Assembly: GCF_014204715.1 (NCBI RefSeq)
Contig: NZ_JACHLY010000002.1
Coordinates: 248,001 to 312,000 of the forward strand
Reading direction: 5' to 3'
Length of the DNA: 64,000 nucleotides
Source: Streptomonospora salina
GTDB lineage: Bacteria > Actinomycetota > Actinomycetes > Streptosporangiales > Streptosporangiaceae
Below, piece by piece: positions 17,630-31,418 of this stretch. Both the position numbers and the translations under genes were made by a program. Within the stretch, counting starts at the first letter, position 1. Every line of letters begins with the position of its first letter. Below the pieces are notes generated by a model. The model worked only from the letters and a program-made list of their open reading frames with translations, did not search any database and was not told the origin of the DNA.

Positions 17630-17667
17630 CCGTGTGCTCGGCGCCGCGGACGGCGCCGAGCACACGG
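17630..17667. terminator. Bidirectional hairpin terminator
   Basis: A perfect 17-bp stem (17630-17646 with 17651-17667) and a CGGA loop, between two convergent genes (stops at 17622 and 17688). It lacks a T-run on either strand, as is common in GC-rich actinomycetes. Confidence 0.8.
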
Positions 17668-17687
17668 TCACGGCCGGTGCGGCCGGC

Positions 17688-19565
<1,878 letters not shown>

Positions 19566-19580
19566 GGCTTTCCCCCTGCC

Positions 19581-20597
19581 TCAGGCGCCTACGCGCACGC
19601 GGGGGTCGACCCAGGCGTAGAGCACGTCGACGATCAGGTTGCACACGACCACGAACGCCGCGGTGAGCAGGGTGACTCCCAGGACCACCGGCAGGTCGTT
19701 GCCGCGGATGGCGTCGACGGCGAACTTGCCCAGGCCGGGGAGGGAGAACGTGCTCTCGGTGAGCACCGCCCCGCCCAGCATCAGCCCGAAGTCCAGGCCG
19801 AAGATGGTGATGATCGGGGTCAGCGCGGCGCGCAGGCCGTGCTTGGTGACCACCGTGCGCTCGGGCAGGCCCTTGGCACGGGCGGTGCGGATGAAGTCCT
19901 CGCCCATGGTGTCGAGCATGCCGGCGCGGGTCAGCCGCGCGTACATCGCAGCGTAGAGGAACGCCAGGGTCACCCAGGGCAGGACCAGCCCGTGCGCCCA
20001 GGCGAGCGGGTTCTCGGTGATGCCGGTGTAGCTGCCGCCCGGCGGGAAGATCGGCCAGTAGTAGCTCAGCAGTGCCAGTGACACCAGGCCGGTGAAGAAG
20101 ATCGGCAGCGAGACGCCGGCCAGCGCGGTGATCATCGCCGCCCGGTCGAGCAGGGATCCGCGGCGCAGCGCCGAGAGCACGCCGATGGACACGCCGGCCA
20201 GCACCCAGATCACGGCGGCGCCGATCGCCAGAGAACCGGTCACGGGCAACCGGTCCATCAGCTGCGGCCAGACCTCGGTGTTGGTCTTGAAAGAGTAGCC
20301 GAAGCACGGGGCGTCGCAGTGGATGATGTCGGTGCCGCTGTCGTACTCCGTACCCGTCACGAGTCCGGAGACGAATTCCCCGTACTGCACGGTGATCGGC
20401 TCGTCGAGGTTCAGCCGCTCCTTGACCGCGGCGATGGCCTCGGGGCTGGGCGACTTGCCGACGTAGCGGGCCGCCAGCCCGTCGGAGTCGATGCCGGCCA
20501 GGCGCGGCACCAGGAAGAAGATCGCGAACACGACCATGGTGACCACGAGCAGGAGGACGACGCCCGCGACCAGGCGGCGGAGAATGTATCGGATCAC
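19581..20597 (-). CDS. Oligopeptide ABC transporter permease (DppB/OppB type)
   Basis: A 338-residue inner-membrane permease. It begins with the typical DppB opening MIRYILRRLVAGVVLLLVVT, continues with a large external loop (about 35-110) and about five further membrane segments, and contains the EAA loop IRTARAKGLPERTVVTKHGL that contacts the ATPase. It ends 15 bp before the ATPase gene. Together with the other permease it forms the translocation pore. It is separated from the upstream binding-protein gene by a strong hairpin. Confidence 0.93.
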   Translation of the reverse strand: MIRYILRRLVAGVVLLLVVTMVVFAIFFLVPRLAGIDSDGLAARYVGKSPSPEAIAAVKERLNLDEPITVQYGEFVSGLVTGTEYDSGTDIIHCDAPCFGYSFKTNTEVWPQLMDRLPVTGSLAIGAAVIWVLAGVSIGVLSALRRGSLLDRAAMITALAGVSLPIFFTGLVSLALLSYYWPIFPPGGSYTGITENPLAWAHGLVLPWVTLAFLYAAMYARLTRAGMLDTMGEDFIRTARAKGLPERTVVTKHGLRAALTPIITIFGLDFGLMLGGAVLTESTFSLPGLGKFAVDAIRGNDLPVVLGVTLLTAAFVVVCNLIVDVLYAWVDPRVRVGA

Positions 20598-20694
20598 AGC
20601 GGGCGGCCGAAGCCTTCACCTGCCTTGCTACGAGTGAGAATGCCGGGGGTGCGGCCGGGCTTGTGGCCGTCGCGCACCGGTGACAGACCCGGGA

Positions 20695-20724
20695 CCGGGC
20701 CCCCGCTGGTGCGCGGGGGCCCGG
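20695..20724 (-). terminator. Intra-operon hairpin after the binding-protein gene
   Basis: A perfect 12-bp stem (20695-20706 with 20713-20724) with a six-base loop, 13 bp past the stop of the binding-protein gene and about 100 bp before the next permease. Such hairpins stabilise the abundant binding-protein mRNA or partly stop transcription. Confidence 0.65.
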
Positions 20725-20736
20725 CCGGATCAAGGG

Positions 20737-22488
20737 TCAGTTCTGCTCCAGCCCCAGCGCGGAGTAGTCGTACATCTTGTACGCCTCGCTGAAGTAGACG
20801 TTGCTCAGGCCCTCGGGCCGGTAGAGCAGCGCCTTCTGGTTCAGGTAGGGCAGGAACGTGGCCGAGTCCATGGCCAGGGCGTTGACGTCGGCGTAGATCT
20901 CCTCGCGGGAGGTCGGGTCGTCCGTGGTCGCCGCCTGGTCCAGCAGCTTGTTGACCTCCGGGTCGTCCAGCTCGGAGAGGTTGGCGTTGCCGGCGTCCTT
21001 GATGGCGTCGCCGTGCATGATCTGCTGGAGGAAGCCGTAGCCGGAGGGCCAGTCGGCGCCCCAGCCGTAGGCGAGGATGCCCAGCTCTTCACGCTCGACG
21101 AACGCGGGCGAGCCCGCCTGCTCGCTGGTGTAGGTGCCGGCCGGGTAGCCCTTCAGTTCGGTGTCGATGCCGTACTGCTTCAGGGACTGCTGCAGGGCCT
21201 CGGCGGCCTTCTTCTCCTTGTCCCGGTCGGACCGGTAGGCGATGTTGGTGGAGAAGCCGTCGGCCATGCCGCACTCTTCGAGGCTTTCGTCGACCTTGGC
21301 CTCGTCGCCCGTCTGGCCCTCGGTGCCGTAGGGGTCGGTGTCCTTGTAGCCCGGGATCGAGGGCGGCAGCATGTTGGTGGCGATGTCGCCGGCGATGGAT
21401 CCGCCCCAGGCGCCCTGCATGGCGGTCTTGTCGGCACCGTAGAGGATGGCCTCGCGGCAGGCCCGGTCGTCGAACGGCTCGACGTTGGAGTTGAGCGCGA
21501 AGTACAGCAGGAAGCCGGTCTGCGGGTTGTCCGCGTTGGCCTTCAGCTCGTCGTCGCGCAGGATGTCCTGGCGGGCGGAGGCCTCCACGCCGACGCCGGA
21601 GACGTCCATGTGCAGGTCGCCGTTGAGCAGGCGCTTGTCCCGGTCGTTCTCCTCCTGCTTCCACTGCACCTGGACCTTGTCCGGGCGGTTGCGGGTCAGG
21701 GGGTCGGTCTCGGGGTCGTACTCCTCGTTGCGCACCAGCGTGAGCTGCTTGCCGGGAGTCCATTCGCCGTCGAACCGGTACGGGCCGCTGGAGACGACCT
21801 GGGTCTGGTACTGGTCGCCGGTGTCGGCGTCGGCGGGGACCGGCGCCGTCTGCGGGAAGGCGGCCAGGTAGTCGAACTCCGCGAACGGCTCGTTCAGGTG
21901 GAACTCGACGGTCCGGTCGTCAGGGGTGCTGATGCCGGAGAAGTTGTCGAGGTTGCCGTCCTCGTAGGGGCCTTCGTAGCCGCCGGCGTCGAGGTGGGTG
22001 TTGAAGTAGTTCGGCCCCTTGTTGAGGACCTCGGGGGCGAAGTTGCTGCGCGCGATGGCGTACTTGACGTCCTCGGCGGTGATGTCCGAGCCGTCCTGGA
22101 ACTTCAGGCCCTCCTTGAGGGTGTAGGTCCAGGTGAGTCCGTCGTCGCTGACCTCGCCGAGGTCGGTGGCCAGGTCGGGGACGAGTTCGAGGCCGGCCTC
22201 GCCGGGCTTCTGCTCGTAGGTCACCAGGGTGCGGGCGAAGTACCGCGTGAAGTCCCAGTTGGCGGCGTAGTAGGTGTTGCCGGGGTCGAGCGAGTCGAAC
22301 TGGTCGGAGTGGGCGTAGTTGAGGGTCCCGCCCTGCTCCGTGCTCTCGTCGACGATGCCGCTGATCGCGGAGTCGTCGACGGAGACGTCGCTGCCGCCGT
22401 CCTCGTTACCGCCGCCGCCTCCGCAGGCGGTCAGGAGCATCGCCGCCGATGTACCGGCGGCGGCGAGGCCCAGCCATTTCTTACTCAC
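20737..22488 (-). CDS. Peptide-binding lipoprotein of the ABC importer (SBP family 5)
   Basis: A 583-residue extracytoplasmic solute-binding protein. The signal peptide ends in the lipobox LLTAC, followed by a Gly-rich tether. The family 5 fold is evident in GNTYYAANWDFTRYFARTLV, TYTLKEGLKFQDGSDITAED, SSGPYRFDGEWTPGKQLTLV and VQWKQEENDRDKRLLNGDLH. It captures peptides (or other SBP_5 ligands such as nickel or opines) at the cell surface. An importer of peptides is most likely given the two permeases and OppD/F-like ATPases, but the ligand cannot be read from sequence. Confidence 0.9.
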   Translation of the reverse strand: MSKKWLGLAAAGTSAAMLLTACGGGGGNEDGGSDVSVDDSAISGIVDESTEQGGTLNYAHSDQFDSLDPGNTYYAANWDFTRYFARTLVTYEQKPGEAGLELVPDLATDLGEVSDDGLTWTYTLKEGLKFQDGSDITAEDVKYAIARSNFAPEVLNKGPNYFNTHLDAGGYEGPYEDGNLDNFSGISTPDDRTVEFHLNEPFAEFDYLAAFPQTAPVPADADTGDQYQTQVVSSGPYRFDGEWTPGKQLTLVRNEEYDPETDPLTRNRPDKVQVQWKQEENDRDKRLLNGDLHMDVSGVGVEASARQDILRDDELKANADNPQTGFLLYFALNSNVEPFDDRACREAILYGADKTAMQGAWGGSIAGDIATNMLPPSIPGYKDTDPYGTEGQTGDEAKVDESLEECGMADGFSTNIAYRSDRDKEKKAAEALQQSLKQYGIDTELKGYPAGTYTSEQAGSPAFVEREELGILAYGWGADWPSGYGFLQQIMHGDAIKDAGNANLSELDDPEVNKLLDQAATTDDPTSREEIYADVNALAMDSATFLPYLNQKALLYRPEGLSNVYFSEAYKMYDYSALGLEQN

Positions 22489-22566
22489 TGGCGTTTGCCT
22501 TTCTCTACGCGATCGGTGGTGCGGGCACCGGTCGGGTGCGGTGCACCTGTGCGGATCCGTGGTCGG

Positions 22567-23565
22567 TCAGGACTGTGTGCGAGGGTCGAGCGCATCGCGC
22601 AGACCGTCGCCGAAGAGGTTGAACGCCAGCACCGTCAGGAAGATCGCCAGTCCGGGGGCGAGCATGAAGTTCGGCGCGGAGTCGTAGTAGTCGACCGCTT
22701 CGGAGAGCATGCCGCCCCAGGTGGCCGTGGGCGGCTCGACGCCGACACCGAGGAAGGACAGGGCGGCTTCGAAGAGGATGTTGGTGGGGATCAGCAGCGT
22801 GGAGTACACGAGGATCGGCGCCACCAGGTTGGGCAGCAGCTCCTTGCGGAGGATGTAGAAGTTGCCCGCTCCCAGGCTGCGCGAGGCCTCGACGAACTCG
22901 CGCTCACGCAGGCTGAGGGTCTGGCCGCGGATGATGCGGCCGATGTAGGGCCAATTGAAGAACCCGATGATGAACACGAGGATCGCGATGCGCAGCGCGT
23001 TGTCCTCCAGGCCGAACGCGGCGTCGGGCAGCACGCCCACCAGGGCCATGGCGAACAGCAGCAGCGGGAAGGCCAGGAAGATGTCCATGAGCCGGCTGAT
23101 CAGCGAGTCGACCCAGCCGCCGAAGTAGCCGGCGATGATGCCCATGACGGTGCCGAGGACCACCGAGACCAGAGTGGCCAGGAACCCGATGAGCATGGAG
23201 ATGCGGGCGCCGTAGACGATGCGGCTGAAGATGTCGCGGCCGGTCACCGGCTCGACGCCGAACAGGTAGTCCCCGCTCATACCGCCCATGCCGCCGATCG
23301 GCGTGCCCAGCGCGGGGTCGAGCATGTCGCGGTTCCACTGGTTGGGCGGCTGCCCCAGCAGGCCGACGATCAGCGGAGCGAAGAGCGCCACCGCCGCCAT
23401 CAGGACGACGAACGCGCCTCCGGTCATCGCGACCCGGTCCTTGCGCAGCCGCATCCAGGCGATCTGGCCCAGGGAGCGTCCGCGGTCGCGGACGCCGCCG
23501 GACTCGGCGTCAGCGTCGGGCTGAGCCTGCTCGGTCGCCCCCGGTTCGTCCAACGGCGCGGTCAT
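22567..23565 (-). CDS. Oligopeptide ABC transporter permease (DppC/OppC type)
   Basis: A 332-residue permease. The OppC N-terminal segment SLGQIAWMRLRKDRVAMTGG precedes the first membrane helix; the external loop holds MSGDYLFGVEPVTGRDIFSR, a standard DppC landmark, and EFVEASRSLGAGNFYILRKE is the EAA loop. It ends FGDGLRDALDPRTQS, also typical. It is the first gene of the operon, unusual because DppC normally follows DppB; here the order is permease C, binding protein, permease B, fused ATPase. A leader of up to 400 bp lies upstream. Confidence 0.93.
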   Translation of the reverse strand: MTAPLDEPGATEQAQPDADAESGGVRDRGRSLGQIAWMRLRKDRVAMTGGAFVVLMAAVALFAPLIVGLLGQPPNQWNRDMLDPALGTPIGGMGGMSGDYLFGVEPVTGRDIFSRIVYGARISMLIGFLATLVSVVLGTVMGIIAGYFGGWVDSLISRLMDIFLAFPLLLFAMALVGVLPDAAFGLEDNALRIAILVFIIGFFNWPYIGRIIRGQTLSLREREFVEASRSLGAGNFYILRKELLPNLVAPILVYSTLLIPTNILFEAALSFLGVGVEPPTATWGGMLSEAVDYYDSAPNFMLAPGLAIFLTVLAFNLFGDGLRDALDPRTQS

Positions 23566-24328
23566 GGCACCACTACTCCCCCACTAGTCCCGCCCTGTAC
23601 GGCGGCACAGTCTTCTGCGTTCGGGAGATGCCGGAGGTACCCGGCACACCCGTGAGGCGCACACGCCCGGTGGGCGTAGGCGCCCGGACTCCGCGCCGGC
23701 ACGAACCGCGGAGGATGCCCCGCGAGCCCGTGTAGCAGAGTTCTCCGCTGGACCCGTGAAAACGTGGACAGATGCACCGTTACCGCCGGTCCAATGCGGC
23801 ACGGCGATCAATGTACGCCGCAGTACAACACCGAACGTCCAAAATCCGACGATGTAGCCCAATCGTGACGCGAGTACCGCGGATCCGTCACTCGACGTGA
23901 CGTGACTCCGCGCGCGCACGCCGGGACCGTGTGTGTACAACGGAAGACGGCGGTCACCTACGACCACGCCCCAGGTCAGGGACTTAACCGAAGTCTTAAG
24001 CCATAATAAACGGAAACTAAGGACATAGATCCCGTCCGTGGGGAAAATTTACTTCAGCGGCCGCAACCCGGGGCGATTCGGGATGCGCTTCCCGCCGCCG
24101 GCCGGAGCGGAAGCCGCGCGGCGCCGACCCCATGCGGGGCGCGCCCGGACGGAGCGCTCTGCGGCGCACCGCGCCATCCGGCCCATCCGGCGCGCGGGGA
24201 CCGGGGGCGAGCGCACTCGCCGGTGCGCACACGCCGGCCCGCGCCCGGGCCCGGGCGGCACACGGGCGCCTGCGCCCGGGCGCGGAGCGGGCACACGCCG
24301 CGCGGTCCGCGCCCGAGCGGCGGGGCCG
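23566..24328. other. Gene-poor region upstream of the peptide importer, with an AT-rich island
   Basis: About 760 bp with no convincing gene. Positions 23988-24056 are strikingly AT-rich for this genome and contain CTTAA...CTTAAG and, on the minus strand, TTATTAT, plausible as a -10 region for the importer operon that would leave a leader of about 430 nt. Positions 24060-24328 are GC-rich without a coding pattern. Open frames here translate to Arg/Pro/Gly-rich noise. Confidence 0.5.
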
Positions 24329-24850
24329 CTACTCGATCCCGTGCTTGCGGAGCAGGTCCTCGATGTCTCCGAAGTCGTCGTCGCCGCCCGCCTGCTGCTG
24401 CTTCTTCTTCGCACCCTGGGCGTCCGCAGCCCCCTGGGCGCCCGCAGCGGCGGCGCCGCCGGCACCGGCCGCGGACTCGACCGACCCGGCCGCCCCGCGG
24501 CCCGGTTCGGCCGCAGGGGCTGCGGCGCCGGTGCGCACGCCGACGCCGCGTGCCCGCATGACACCCGACGCCACCCACAGCACGACCGCCAGGCCCGCCA
24601 CGACGACGCCGGCCCACACGATCGGGTTGAAGGCCAGGGAGACGAAGAACCCGACCAGGTCGGTCACGAGCCGCCAGAGGATCGTCATGAGCCCCATAAG
24701 GCCCGCGGCCAGCGGCAGCAGGGACCACGCGACGCCGCGCAGCCCCGAAGCGGCGCCGCGGCGCCGCCAGAGGATCCACGAGACGATCAGCCCCACCACG
24801 GTGAGTGCGGCTCCCAGCATCGGACCTGCGATGGGCAACTGTTCCGGCAT
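24329..24850 (-). CDS. Hypothetical membrane protein with low-complexity tail
   Basis: A 173-residue protein. Three membrane segments lie in the first 100 residues (PMLGAALTVVGLIVSWILW, LLPLAAGLMGLMTILW, IVWAGVVVAGLAVVLWVASG), followed by an Ala/Gly-rich linker, KKKQQQ and an acidic end DDDFGDIEDLLRKHGIE. Family unknown. ATG 24850 is chosen; GGAGG stands only 1 nt away, while AAGACT lies 6 nt before it and may be a leaderless -10. The left end of the IS982 element lies 49 bp upstream, so the native promoter may have been split or replaced. Confidence 0.62.
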   Translation of the reverse strand: MPEQLPIAGPMLGAALTVVGLIVSWILWRRRGAASGLRGVAWSLLPLAAGLMGLMTILWRLVTDLVGFFVSLAFNPIVWAGVVVAGLAVVLWVASGVMRARGVGVRTGAAAPAAEPGRGAAGSVESAAGAGGAAAAGAQGAADAQGAKKKQQQAGGDDDFGDIEDLLRKHGIE

Positions 24851-24898
24851 GCCTCCAGTCTTGCATCCGCGTCCAGCCCCGCACATCGGGCGCATCCC

Positions 24899-24924
24899 CT
24901 AGATCGTTGATGGGAGTTTGTCGG
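24899..24924. repeat. Left inverted end of the IS982 element
   Basis: Imperfect match to the reverse complement of 25864-25889; both begin with CTAGATCG. Confidence 0.7.
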
Positions 24925-24964
24925 AACTCCTGCGGACATGACGAAGGGCGCCCATGCTCAAGCT

Positions 24965-25858
24965 GTGAACACGAACCTGGACGCCCTTCTCACCGCACTC
25001 TACGTCCACCTGGACGACCACGTCCTGCCCTCGGGCAGGAAACCGGGAAAACGCGGCCCCGCCCGGCTGCTCACCGACGCCGAACTCGTCTGCGTCGCCA
25101 TCGCCCAAGCCCTGCTGCGCTGCGACTCCGAACGCCACTGGATGCGCGCCGCACCCGACCGGATCGGCCACCTCTTCCCCCGCCTGCCCGGCCAGTCCGA
25201 GTACAACCGCCACCTGCGCGATGCGGCACCGGCCCTGCTCGCCGCCTCCATGTGGCTGGCCCGGGCGGTTCCGACCTGGCAGGAGAAGCTGCGGCTGATG
25301 GACGGCACCCCGCTGCGCTGCGGCGCCTCCCGGGTCACGGTCAACCGCTCCGGCCTGGGCGAAATCGCCGGATACGGCCGCGACGCCTCCCACCACGCCT
25401 TCTACTGGGGCGCCAAGCTCATGCTCGTCACCACCGCCGACGGGGCGGTCTGCGCCTTCAGCCTGGCCCACCCCAAGGAGCTGGACGAACGCAAGCAGGC
25501 CCTGCACCTGCTCCACGCCCAGCCGCCCGCACCGGGGCCGGGCCCGATCGTGTGCGACAAGGGCTTCGCCGGGGCCGGCATCGAGAGCGCCGCGGCCGGG
25601 CTGGGCCATCCGCTCCTCCGCCCGGCCCGCGCGGACGAGCCCGAGAACCCCTCGTTTCCCGGGTGGCTGCGCCAGCGGATCGAGGCGGTCATCTGGACGC
25701 TGAAGAACCAGCTGGGGCTGGAGCGCCACGCCGCGCGCACCACTGAAGGGCTCTGGGCGCGCACCTGCCAGCGCATCTGCGCGCTCAACGCCGCGATCTG
25801 GCACAACTGGCTGATCGATGCCCCGATCAAGCGGTCACTGATCGCCTACGACCACTGA
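24965..25858 (+). CDS. IS982-family transposase
   Basis: A 297-residue DDE transposase from GTG 24965 (VNTNLDALLTALYVHLDDHV, the usual IS982 opening); an in-frame ATG at 24938 would add nine residues. Family landmarks: LTDAELVCVAIAQALLRCDS, LFPRLPGQSEYNRHLRDAAP, the first acidic residue in RLMDGTPLRCG, HHAFYWGAKLMLV, the second in PIVCDKGFAG, and the glutamate region QRIEAVIWTLKNQLGLERH. No frameshift or stop is seen, so the protein may be active. Its GC content matches the host, suggesting exchange among related actinomycetes. Confidence 0.9.
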   Translation: MNTNLDALLTALYVHLDDHVLPSGRKPGKRGPARLLTDAELVCVAIAQALLRCDSERHWMRAAPDRIGHLFPRLPGQSEYNRHLRDAAPALLAASMWLARAVPTWQEKLRLMDGTPLRCGASRVTVNRSGLGEIAGYGRDASHHAFYWGAKLMLVTTADGAVCAFSLAHPKELDERKQALHLLHAQPPAPGPGPIVCDKGFAGAGIESAAAGLGHPLLRPARADEPENPSFPGWLRQRIEAVIWTLKNQLGLERHAARTTEGLWARTCQRICALNAAIWHNWLIDAPIKRSLIAYDH

Positions 25859-25863
25859 CCAGG

Positions 25864-25889
25864 CCACCAAACCCCCATCACCGATCTAG
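25864..25889. repeat. Right inverted end of the IS982 element
   Basis: Reverse complement begins CTAGATCGGTGATGGGGG, pairing with the left end at 24899. Confidence 0.7.
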
Positions 25890-25904
25890 GTGTTCCACGA
25901 AAAC

Positions 25905-25962
25905 GCGGCGCCGCCGGCACGGCGGGCGGGAGGCGATCCCGCTGCCGTGCCGGCGGCGCCGC
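25905..25962 (-). terminator. Terminator hairpin after metH
   Basis: A perfect 19-bp stem (25905-25923 with 25944-25962) around a 20-nt loop, 48 bp past the metH stop. It lies between metH and the IS element. Confidence 0.75.
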
Positions 25963-26009
25963 GCAGCACCGGCGCGCCCCGCCGAGGGAGCGGCACCGGC
26001 CTTACCGGG

Positions 26010-29483
<3,474 letters not shown>

Positions 29484-29840
29484 AATCGTCAACTGTAGTG
29501 TCGTCCGCTTCGCGCTTCCGGGTGCGGGTCCCCTCATCGGGCATTTCGGACACGAAAACGCAGGTCAGAGGGCATGTGTTCAGGGCCACAGCGGCGCTGC
29601 GCCCGTCAGGGATGAACGTGCGGCGCTTCGCGGTTATGCCCGTCGCGGCCTGAGCCATAGGGTGGTCGCGGCCCTCTGCGCGGCAGGCGCGGCGACCGGC
29701 GGCCCGTCGGCTGTCGCCGCCGCAGGCACGCGTGGTAGGTCTGTATGGCGCGTGGGCTTCACGCGCCGTAGATCCGACGACTGGACCGGATCCGCCGAAG
29801 GACGCGGCGTCCGGGACCGGGAAACGTGAGGAGGCGGTCA
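29484..29840. other. Divergent promoter region between metH and the PAC2 gene
   Basis: 357 bp carrying the metH -10 box at its left edge. The remainder shows no gene, riboswitch-like hairpin or tRNA that I can recognise; the PAC2 promoter was not located. Confidence 0.5.
29492..29497 (-). promoter_or_regulatory. -10 box (TACAGT) of leaderless metH
   Basis: TACAGT on the minus strand ends 8 nt before ATG 29483; no Shine-Dalgarno sequence lies between. Confidence 0.5.
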
Positions 29841-30686
29841 GTGGCCGAGCTCGACAGCGCACCCGAGCTCGTCGAGCCTGTCATGGTTGCCGCGTTCGAG
29901 GGCTGGAACGATGCCGGCGAGGCCGCGAGCGCGGTCATCGAGCATCTGGCCTCGGCCTGGGACGCCGACGAGCTGCTGTCGCTGCAGCCCGACGACTACT
30001 ACGACTTCCAGGTTTCGCGTCCGCGCGGGACCGTCGTCGACGGCGAGCACCGCGGCATCTCCTGGCCCACCACGCGCGTATCGATCGCCCGCCCCAAGGG
30101 GGCGCGCAACGACGTCGTACTGGTCAGCGGCCCCGAACCCAACATGCGCTGGCGGGGGTTCGCCGGCGACCTGCTGTCCATCGCCCGCGAGCTCGGCGTG
30201 CGCCGGATCGTCCTGGTGGGCGCGCTGCTGGCCGATTCGCCGCACACGCGGCCGGTACCGATCACCGGCACCACCTCGCCCAGCGCACTGCGCGGCTCCC
30301 TGCACCTGGAGCCCACCTCCTACGACGGCCCCACCGGAATCCTCGGTGTGCTGCACGACGCCTTCGGCTCCGCCGGTCTGGATGCGGTGTCGCTGTGGGC
30401 GGCGGTTCCCCACTACGTCGCCCAGCCGCCGTGCCCCAAGGGCACCCTGGCGCTGCTGCGGCGGGTGGAGGACGTGCTCGATCTCACCGTTCCCATGGGC
30501 GACCTGCCCGAGGAGGCACGGGCCTGGGAGCGCGGCGTCGACGAACTGGCCTCCGAGGACGAGGACATCGCCGGCTACGTGCGCAGCCTGGAAGAGGCCA
30601 AGGACGCCGCCGAGCTTCCCGAGGCCACCGGCGAGGCCATCGCCCGCGAGTTCGAGCGCTACCTCAAGCGGCGCGGCCGCGGCTGA
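29841..30686 (+). CDS. PAC2-family protein
   Basis: A 281-residue protein of the proteasome-assembly-chaperone-like (PAC2) superfamily. Landmarks: VMVAAFEGWNDAGEAAS, VVLVSGPEPNMRW, RRIVLVGALLADSPHTRPVP, SSPSALRG-like TSPSALRGSLHLEPT and LWAAVPHYVAQPPCPKGTLA. Its role in bacteria is not settled; in actinomycetes it lies beside mshC and metH, as here, and may be linked to the Pup-proteasome system (known association, not shown here). GTG 29841 follows GAGGAGG at 6 nt. It diverges from metH. Confidence 0.88.
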   Translation: MAELDSAPELVEPVMVAAFEGWNDAGEAASAVIEHLASAWDADELLSLQPDDYYDFQVSRPRGTVVDGEHRGISWPTTRVSIARPKGARNDVVLVSGPEPNMRWRGFAGDLLSIARELGVRRIVLVGALLADSPHTRPVPITGTTSPSALRGSLHLEPTSYDGPTGILGVLHDAFGSAGLDAVSLWAAVPHYVAQPPCPKGTLALLRRVEDVLDLTVPMGDLPEEARAWERGVDELASEDEDIAGYVRSLEEAKDAAELPEATGEAIAREFERYLKRRGRG

Positions 30687-30833
30687 GACCGGCCTTCGAG
30701 CGCGGGTTCCCCCTGCCGCCGCGAGGGCTCGTCGCCCGGCACCGGTGGGAGTCCCGTCCCACTGCCGCACGGCGGCCGCCGCGGCAGGGGCCGCCCGCGC
30801 GAAGCGCCGGTTCGGGCGTGCCGCGGCCCGCGT

Positions 30834-31250
30834 TCAGACCCGGATTCCGCGCCACTCTCCCGTGGCCAGCACCGCCGCCCAGGCCGCCGCGATGCGTGCC
30901 AGGCCGCGGCGGACCTCGTCGACGACGGCGGGCGCGAGCAGCTCCAGCGGGTCCTCCGGCGGCTCCAGCCGCACGGTCACCCGCAGACCGTCGAGGATGC
31001 GCTGGCCCCGCGCGATCGCCTCGTCGTCGTACCCGGCTCCCCCGGCACGGAGCAGCTGCGCGGCAAACGCGTCGCGCAGCGAGACGGCCTCCTCGAAATC
31101 GGCCATCGTGATGGGGATGGACCCCTCGGCCGCCAACCGGTGCTTGCGCAGGAACGCCGCGAGGTCGGCGCGGTCGGCGAGGCCGTCCCCGGTCGCGACG
31201 AACGCCTGGACGAGGGCTGCTGCGGGACTCTGCTGTGTGGGGGTGGTCAT
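30834..31250 (-). CDS. ABATE-domain protein lacking the CGNR zinc finger
   Basis: A 138-residue protein matching the ABATE domain (DRADLAAFLRKHRL, DFEEAVSLRDAFAAQLL, a beta segment around LRVTVRLEPPEDP, and a final helix ending GEWRGIRV). In the usual family this point is followed directly by a CRNPxCRW-type zinc finger. Here a TGA ends the frame and no finger is found in the following bases in any frame I read. It may be a truncated regulator or a shorter natural form. ATG 31250 is chosen for the family-like N-terminus; ATG 31259 and 31292 are alternatives. Confidence 0.65.
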   Translation of the reverse strand: MTTPTQQSPAAALVQAFVATGDGLADRADLAAFLRKHRLAAEGSIPITMADFEEAVSLRDAFAAQLLRAGGAGYDDEAIARGQRILDGLRVTVRLEPPEDPLELLAPAVVDEVRRGLARIAAAWAAVLATGEWRGIRV

Positions 31251-31418
31251 AGCCACCATCACACCACGGACACGGCCGCTTCCGTGACGCACACGGCCAG
31301 CGCGTCCGCTTCCGGCCGCCCCGGTGCGGAACCGATCCGGCGCAGTCCGCCGCGCCGAGCGGCCGGCGCCGACCCGTCCGCAGGCCGCCGCCGACCGGGC
31401 TCTGCGCCGCAGACCCCC

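Larger units (their letters stand above)
24899..25889 (+). mobile_element. IS982-family insertion sequence, apparently complete
   Basis: About 0.99 kb bounded by imperfect inverted ends: left begins CTAGATCGTTGATGGGAG, right (reversed) begins CTAGATCGGTGATGGGGG; about 20 of 26 positions agree. The outer CTAG occurs on both sides and, being palindromic, may be a 4-bp target duplication or part of the ends. A single intact transposase gene fills the element. It sits between the metH terminator and a small membrane-protein gene. Confidence 0.82.

Noticed and set aside
23584-23967. 127-codon minus-strand frame upstream of the importer operon
   Set aside because: No ribosome site, low GC in third positions, no recognisable features.
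29484-29840. Cobalamin or SAH riboswitch upstream of metH
   Set aside because: The metH start codon follows a -10 box by 8 nt, leaving no room for a leader, and no riboswitch-like core was seen.
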